From NCBI GenBank assembly GCA_023053685.1, contig JALIGW010000029.1:831501-895500 (forward strand): a stretch of DNA of 64,000 nt, read 5' to 3'. Below the pieces are notes generated by a model, which made no database searches, was not told the origin of the DNA, and saw only the letters and a list, made by a program, of their open reading frames with translations. Source of the DNA: Diadophis punctatus similis (taxonomy: Eukaryota; Chordata; Lepidosauria; Squamata; Dipsadidae). Both the position numbers and the translations under genes were made by a program. Shown here one piece after another: positions 62,101-64,000 of this stretch. Every line of letters starts with the position of its first letter. Position 1 is the stretch's first letter.

Positions 62101-63828
62101 GGAAAAATTACCACTGTGTGCAAGTCTTCTCAAAAGTAGTCTGTTTATAATAAACACGTTCTAGCTGTAATTTTACTTTCCCTATTTATTATCGGATGCA
62201 ATGTGCAATTTCCTGTACTATTTTTTCAAACCTAAATAGATAGAATTAATTTCCCACCATTCCTCCAAGAGCAATCAAACACAGCCTTGCTGCATTTATT
62301 TTTAAGATGCAGTAAAAATATTTTCTTCTTTTTTTCCTCTTGAGTTTTGAAACCCAAGCAACATTTGACACTTGAGGAGTATTTCTCATGGCAGAATATA
62401 TGCTTTGCTCATCTGAGTAACATGGGAAACCTAATTTTGGAAACTAAAATGGGAAAGGAGCTAGAGAAAAGACACTAAATACTTTAAATTTTCAGTTTAA
62501 ATCCCTAGTTTTAATTAATTCCCAGGCAATCCTTAAGAGGTTTTGTTGATGTCACATAGTGGTTTCAGAACTAAACCTGATACATACAGCAGTCTTGCAA
62601 CTTTATATACACAAATGTACCTATCTAAAGTTAATATATATTTATTAGGTACGCAGAGCACCCCTTTAAAAAGACTCTTTAAATTTTTAAGTTTAAAAAT
62701 GGGAATTTGCAACAACATAATATTTTTTAAAAGGAAAAAAGGTATCTGGCACCCAATTTAATATACGGTAACTTAAGAACAATTTTCTCTTCCCATACAG
62801 ACAGAAAATGAACAGACATATTTAGATTTCTGTCACTTGTCTGTATATTCCAAATTGCAAACAGCAGCAATAGTAATTTTTGTTTCCAGGCACATTAAAT
62901 GAAAAATTAACTTCTCTGAACATGTGCAAATAACATGTCCCAGTACATTAGTAATCACACCTATATCTCCCCTCTTGTACCAGCATGTCTTAATAACGCA
63001 ATTCTATACAAAAGCAAAATCGGCTTTGTTTGAAAGCTCTGTGCTCAGGTGGAGGTGGACAGATCTGCATCTCTGATAAGAAGTAACATCAGATTTTGAA
63101 TGTATTAGTCATTTTTTGTTTTTAGTTCCACTCCAACAATATTAAAATCGGGCTTTGTGCCATACATATGGTCTTACGGGCTCTCTCTGCAATATTAATG
63201 CTTCTATTTCCAATCAAGAAATGAATATAAAACAAGTATTCTACACAACAAGGCTCTGAAAATCTATTTTACAACACAAACATTGACATTTGGATGGAGG
63301 ATTAAATGTGAACACACATTTATACACATTTGCATTTAATCCTCCATCAACTTCAGTTGACTGTTTCACAAAGCAACTGCCAAAAGTTAACTAAAAATCA
63401 TGAGCAGTTGGTTCTAGTTCTGTAAATCAGATTACTCAAGTTAACATATACCTTCTCAAGGCACCTTAGATGGGGAAAATTGCCCTATTAACTTTTTCCC
63501 GTGGGCTATCTGTTTTTTGCTATGTTTTCTTGGAGTTCATGGGAAGAAATCCTCTACAGTTGTTGCCACGCATTGAGGTAATACAAGAGTACATCTTTAT
63601 GTGATATCCTTATAATACTGGATGGAGACAGATATGAGCCTCAAATTCTTTTGCAGTTGTACAAATCTAAGAATGTAGGAGAGTAATTCAGGCAGGACTG
63701 ACCTTGAAAATTACTCTTCCAGCCACAGAGAGGTCACGGTCAAACCAGGTGTTCCAGATACCTCCTCCATATGTTTCCACAGCCACCTGGACTGTACCTT
63801 CCTGGTTACATGTTGAAGACCGTTTCAC
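38097..63828 (-). CDS. DNPEP: DNPEP (aspartyl aminopeptidase) gene, 11 exons to the stop codon
   Basis: DNPEP is a cytosolic zinc aminopeptidase of family M18 that removes N-terminal Asp or Glu from peptides and assembles as a dodecamer. Eleven exons with GT-AG borders and matching phases give 376 residues ending in TGA. The human protein has about 475, so roughly 100 N-terminal residues, including the first zinc-ligand His in AHTDSP, lie beyond 64000. Motifs seen in order are [42 protein letters not shown] (metal-ligand Asp), [14 protein letters not shown] (catalytic and ligand Glu pair), [13 protein letters not shown] (ligand Asp), [14 protein letters not shown] and [10 protein letters not shown] (ligand His). 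All visible active-site residues are intact. Several introns carry transposons, and one MITE abuts a splice donor. Identity is near certain. Confidence 0.96.
38634..38801 (-). CDS. DNPEP: DNPEP exon: [14 protein letters not shown] to AMHSIRE, ligand His
   Basis: This 168-bp exon, phases 0 and 0, opens [20 protein letters not shown] and continues [20 protein letters not shown], ending TITLFK before GTAAGG. The acceptor is TCGGTTGCAG. The His of AMHSIRE is a metal ligand. Confidence 0.97.
39149..39283. mobile_element. hAT-type hairpin MITE, 135 bp
   Basis: A near-perfect hairpin of the 9104 family with the exact 8-bp duplication ATGTACAC, in a DNPEP intron. Same length as the 9104 copy, implying a homogeneous family. 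Confidence 0.92.
39500..39601 (-). CDS. DNPEP: DNPEP exon: [14 protein letters not shown]
   Basis: This 102-bp exon, phases 0 and 0, encodes [20 protein letters not shown] and [14 protein letters not shown], with acceptor TTCTATGCAG and donor GTAAGC. It aligns along its length with the human [20 protein letters not shown] segment. Confidence 0.96.
40268..40307 (-). CDS. DNPEP: DNPEP exon: [13 protein letters not shown] (40 bp)
   Basis: A 40-bp exon flanked by CTTTCCGCAG and GTAGGT encodes [13 protein letters not shown] after completing the preceding Ala codon. It matches human LDKHEENHRPLFHK. It is too short to show up as an independent open frame. Confidence 0.95.
40683..40950. mobile_element. 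Decayed Tigger-like MITE
   Basis: The left end CAGGCAGTTCTCATTTAATG and internal GGTCATAAAAATTGGTCAC are recognisable, but the right terminus is lost. Confidence 0.5.
41050..41440 (+). mobile_element. CR1-clade LINE 3' fragment
   Basis: A short plus-strand frame includes [16 protein letters not shown] and [12 protein letters not shown], the C-terminal motif also found near 44310 and 54950. Decayed 3' UTR follows. Confidence 0.7.
41526..41942. mobile_element. Tigger-like MITE
   Basis: Ends CAGGTAGTTCTCAACGTACG and CGAGGACTACCTG with TA on both sides. It is the longest intact copy of this family in the window. Confidence 0.82.
42152..42493. mobile_element. MITE with ATACCATATTTTTCGGAGTA ends
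   Basis: Inverted termini of about 30 bp contain TTTTTCGGAGTATAAGACGC and its complement, and a repeated GTGCGTCTTATACT motif lies inside. Flanking TA suggests a TA target. Superfamily not assigned. Confidence 0.75.
42574..42734 (-). CDS. DNPEP: DNPEP exon: VGSESAQG to [13 protein letters not shown]
   Basis: This 161-bp exon has acceptor TTTCCGGCAG and donor GTGAGT, phases 0 in and 2 out. It encodes [20 protein letters not shown], a variable middle, and [14 protein letters not shown]. The Asp of SADMAHA is a conserved metal ligand. Confidence 0.97.
43541..44814. mobile_element. hAT-type MITE at a DNPEP splice donor, split by a CR1 insertion
   Basis: Left end CAGGGGTGAAATTCAGCAGG at 43541 and right end GAATTTCATCCCTG at 44814. 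Flanking copies TACTAACC (43533-43540 and 44816-44823) indicate the target duplication. The MITE halves are 43541-43570 and about 44611-44814; the middle is a LINE. The right-hand duplication overlaps the DNPEP donor GTTAGTA. Confidence 0.85.
43571..44610 (+). mobile_element. Young CR1-clade LINE fragment, 5' truncated at the YADD motif
   Basis: An open frame runs from [12 protein letters not shown] to KTWLFRQAG (about 280 codons), the last third of the reverse transcriptase protein. It is followed by a 3' UTR ending TGTGAGCCGCCCAGAGTCCC and an AAATT repeat. GGAGAACC at the left and AAACCGG at the right suggest a short target duplication. Confidence 0.88.
44823..44906 (-). CDS. DNPEP: DNPEP exon: [11 protein letters not shown], catalytic Glu pair
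   Basis: This 84-bp exon encodes [20 protein letters not shown] and IALYDNEE, with acceptor CCCCTTCAG and donor GTTAGT. The Glu pair in DNEE supplies the general base and a zinc ligand. Its donor lies inside the target-site duplication of a hAT MITE that begins 8 bp into the intron. Confidence 0.96.
44911..45890. other. DNPEP intron segment without recognisable features
   Basis: Moderately AT-rich unique sequence; no repeat ends or extra coding exon found. Confidence 0.4.
45895..46312 (+). mobile_element. L2-like LINE 3' end
   Basis: The 3' terminus CACTTGGCCAATAAAGAATT with upstream GACAAATTCCTTGTGTGTCC is typical of L2-type tails in squamates. A decayed protein end with [11 protein letters not shown] is visible upstream. 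Confidence 0.65.
46314..46468. mobile_element. Small palindromic element, 155 bp
   Basis: Terminal inverted sequences TTGCAGGATCCAATCTGG and CCAGATCAGATCCTGCAA, directly after the L2-like tail. Family unknown; the target duplication is not clear. Confidence 0.55.
47127..47673 (+). repeat. Solo LTR, 547 bp
   Basis: Starts TGTTAG, ends CTTAACA, and is flanked by the exact 5-bp duplication GTGAC. A TATA-like TATATAAG lies near 47224, supporting plus orientation. No internal viral genes are present. Confidence 0.82.
47706..47851. mobile_element. hAT-type hairpin MITE, 146 bp
   Basis: Arms such as GTGGCCAAACTATGGTTC and its complement pair almost perfectly. Flanks ATTTATAG and ATCTATAG differ at one base. 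Confidence 0.85.
48270..48523. mobile_element. MITE with long terminal inverted repeats
   Basis: TAAAGGTTGAATCGTGACAA and its complement mark terminal repeats of about 55 bp. No coding capacity; superfamily not assigned. Confidence 0.65.
48635..48985. mobile_element. hAT-type MITE, 351 bp
   Basis: Ends CAGTGGTTCCCAACC and GGTTGGGAACCACTG with the exact 8-bp duplication CTCTAGAT. Interior motifs GAGTACCACTTGGAGG and complement also pair. Confidence 0.9.
50280..50505. mobile_element. hAT-type MITE, 226 bp
   Basis: Termini CAGGGGTGAAATGCTACC and GAATTTCACCACTG, with approximate duplications CCTCAAAG and CTCCAAAG. Related to the split MITE at 43541. Confidence 0.75.
50587..50904. mobile_element. 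Tigger-like MITE
   Basis: Ends CAGGTAGCCCTTTGACTTAT and GTCAAGGACTACCTG with flanking TA. Same family as 4791 and 41526. Confidence 0.8.
50948..51499. mobile_element. hAT-type MITE, 552 bp
   Basis: Ends CAGAGGCGGGTTCC and GGAACCCACCACTG with the exact 8-bp duplication GGTGTAGC. It ends 90 bp beyond the donor of a DNPEP exon. Confidence 0.88.
51589..51666 (-). CDS. DNPEP: DNPEP exon: [13 protein letters not shown], metal-ligand Asp
   Basis: This 78-bp exon encodes [20 protein letters not shown] and CYCALQ, with acceptor TCCCAATAG and donor GTAAGT, both phase 0. The Asp in RLDN is the bridging metal ligand of M18 enzymes. Confidence 0.96.
51732..51802. mobile_element. Internally deleted hairpin MITE, 71 bp
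   Basis: Keeps CAGGGGTCTCCAAACC and GGTTGGAGACCCCTG ends and the exact duplication CCTTAGAG, but most of one arm is deleted relative to the 135-bp copies. Confidence 0.85.
51927..54680 (-). mobile_element. Young CR1-clade LINE with 845-codon open frame
   Basis: An uninterrupted minus-strand frame (54661-52124) carries the endonuclease C-terminal motifs [19 protein letters not shown] and SDHFLLR, then reverse transcriptase motifs [39 protein letters not shown] and YADDTQLYI, and a C-terminal segment ending [12 protein letters not shown]. The 3' UTR ends GGCGGCATATAAG followed by an AAAT repeat near 51927. The 5' part (ORF1 and the endonuclease N-terminus) is missing. It lies in sense orientation within a DNPEP intron. 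An intact frame implies recent insertion. Confidence 0.93.
54775..55292 (+). mobile_element. CR1-clade LINE 3' fragment, opposite strand
   Basis: Sequence from [24 protein letters not shown] codons to the TGTGAGCCGCCCAGAGTCCC tail and AAAT repeat. It lies tail-outward and head-to-head with the larger copy at 51927-54680. Confidence 0.85.
55937..56041 (-). CDS. DNPEP: DNPEP exon: [23 protein letters not shown]
   Basis: This 105-bp exon has acceptor TTTCTACCAG and donor GTAAGC, phases 0 and 0. It encodes [20 protein letters not shown] and [15 protein letters not shown]. It matches human [20 protein letters not shown] and IVEMELCLADTQPA. Confidence 0.95.
56096..56230. mobile_element. hAT-type hairpin MITE, 135 bp, in a 301-bp DNPEP intron
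   Basis: Exact 8-bp duplication CTCTATGG around a near-perfect hairpin of the 9104 family. It ends 54 bp upstream of an exon acceptor and fills almost half of the intron. Confidence 0.92.
56343..56427 (-). CDS. DNPEP: DNPEP exon: [15 protein letters not shown]
   Basis: This 85-bp exon has acceptor CTTTTCACAG and donor GTAAGA, phases 2 in and 0 out. It encodes [20 protein letters not shown] and DSCTQSFQ. The VPILAT core is conserved; the rest lies in a variable loop of the family. Confidence 0.92.
56615..56949 (-). repeat. Solo LTR, 335 bp, same family as 13557
   Basis: Begins TGACGGATAGG, ends ATCGTGACA, with the exact 5-bp duplication ATGTT. It aligns with the copy at 13557-13893 throughout, in the same orientation. 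No viral genes. Confidence 0.82.
56955..58110. other. DNPEP intron segment without recognisable features
   Basis: Unique-looking AT-rich DNA with short open frames. No splice-supported exon or repeat end found. Confidence 0.4.
58113..58263 (-). repeat. SINE with tRNA head and CR1-like tail
   Basis: Second copy of the 12455 element, with tRNA-like boxes at the high-coordinate end and the CR1-like GGTTGGACTAGATTACC tail at the low end. Confidence 0.8.
58288..58609. mobile_element. hAT-type MITE, 322 bp
   Basis: Ends CAGGGGTGTCAAACTCG and AAGTTTGACATGCCTG with duplications ATCTATGG and ATCTATAG. The interior includes paired CGAAAACGGGCTCCCGATC segments. Confidence 0.83.
58678..59160 (+). repeat. 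LTR-like sequence, uncertain
   Basis: Two CCAAT boxes, a CTCTCTCC-rich stretch, TTTATAAAG and late AATAAA resemble an LTR beginning TGTTCCCC. I could not find a convincing target duplication. Confidence 0.35.
59348..59478 (-). CDS. DNPEP: DNPEP exon: [16 protein letters not shown] region
   Basis: This 131-bp exon has acceptor TTCACTGCAG and donor GTGAGA. It encodes [20 protein letters not shown] and then [23 protein letters not shown] and two bases of Leu. It is nearly colinear with human [20 protein letters not shown]. Confidence 0.96.
60346..60400. repeat. CATT tetranucleotide repeat
   Basis: About 50 bp of CATT, which could be the 3' tail of the minus-strand LINE fragment that follows. 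Confidence 0.93.
60400..61105 (-). mobile_element. CR1-clade LINE fragment split by a MITE
   Basis: Minus-strand codons include [20 protein letters not shown] and [10 protein letters not shown], the C-terminal motif of the family at 43571. A MITE interrupts it at 60765-61018. Confidence 0.7.
60765..61018. mobile_element. hAT-type MITE, 254 bp
   Basis: Ends CAGGGGTCAGCAACC and GGTTGCCGACCCCTG with duplications TGCTATAC and TGCTAGAC. Inserted into an older LINE. Confidence 0.83.
61106..61552 (-). mobile_element. CR1 LINE 3' end
   Basis: The minus strand reads [20 protein letters not shown] and later [11 protein letters not shown] and LDNHL, the classic CR1 C-terminus, then a 3' UTR with GGTTGGACTAGAAGATCTCC and a short repeat tail. 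The frame is open for 116 codons. Confidence 0.92.
61560..63700. other. DNPEP intron segment without recognisable features
   Basis: AT-rich unique-looking sequence, upstream of the first DNPEP exon in the window. No repeat ends, RNA genes or extra exons recognised. Confidence 0.4.
63703..63828 (-). CDS. DNPEP: DNPEP exon: [13 protein letters not shown] region (first in window)
   Basis: This 126-bp exon runs from acceptor TCTCTTCTAG to donor GTCAGT, phases 0 and 0. It encodes [20 protein letters not shown] and [20 protein letters not shown]. It is the strongly conserved TYGGGIW segment of M18 peptidases. Upstream exons are outside the window. Confidence 0.96.
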
Positions 63829-64000
63829 CTAGAAGAGACACAACCACAATCTCAGATCTCCCCCCCAAGAGCCACGTTCAATTACTACGTGGCATCTTAA
63901 TGTCATTTTCAAAAGAAAGAGGCTCTAAGTACAAAAACAGAAATCCTTCCAACAAGTGTCAGAAATAGTGCCACCATATAGAAAATTGTAGCTGTGAAGA

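Overview
This window is vertebrate nuclear DNA, almost certainly from a squamate reptile and most likely a snake. The evidence is the repeat content: a BovB (RTE) LINE 3' end, CR1-clade LINEs, tRNA-derived Sauria-type SINEs, many hAT and Tigger-like MITEs and abundant long microsatellites. The genes have short exons with GT-AG borders and long introns. Two genes were recovered exon by exon, both on the minus strand. I matched them to family sequences from memory; no database search was run.

PTPRN (IA-2/ICA512) occupies positions 34698 down to 1 and runs out of the window. Thirteen coding exons were placed with consistent splice phases. They encode about 583 residues: signal peptide, RESP18-homology region, variable luminal stalk, membrane-proximal mature ectodomain, transmembrane segment and first cytosolic residues. 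The phosphatase-like domain lies outside the window. Intron 1 is about 19 kb and full of transposable elements.

DNPEP (aspartyl aminopeptidase, M18) occupies positions 63828 down to 38097. Eleven coding exons were placed, encoding 376 residues through the stop codon. The N-terminal part, with roughly 100 residues including the first zinc-ligand histidine, lies beyond 64000. The later metal-ligand and catalytic motifs are all intact. The two genes are in tandem, about 3.4 kb apart. No RESP18-like gene was seen between them, although mammals have one there.

The rest is repeats. Many hAT-type MITEs carry recognisable 8-bp target duplications. One (43541-44814) landed 8 bp inside a DNPEP intron, with the target duplication covering the splice donor; it was later split by a CR1 insertion. 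A 2-kb hAT-ended element (20029-22071) holds a near-perfect palindrome of about 1.17 kb. A mariner copy (9781-10334) is a head-to-head duplication of its own 3' half. A hAT MITE (2353-2664) and a Tigger-like MITE (18008-18340) share the same internal hairpin core despite unrelated ends. A CR1-clade LINE with an 845-codon open frame sits in sense orientation in a DNPEP intron. Three solo LTRs with 5-bp target duplications are also present. No prokaryotic features, CRISPR arrays or rRNA genes are present.
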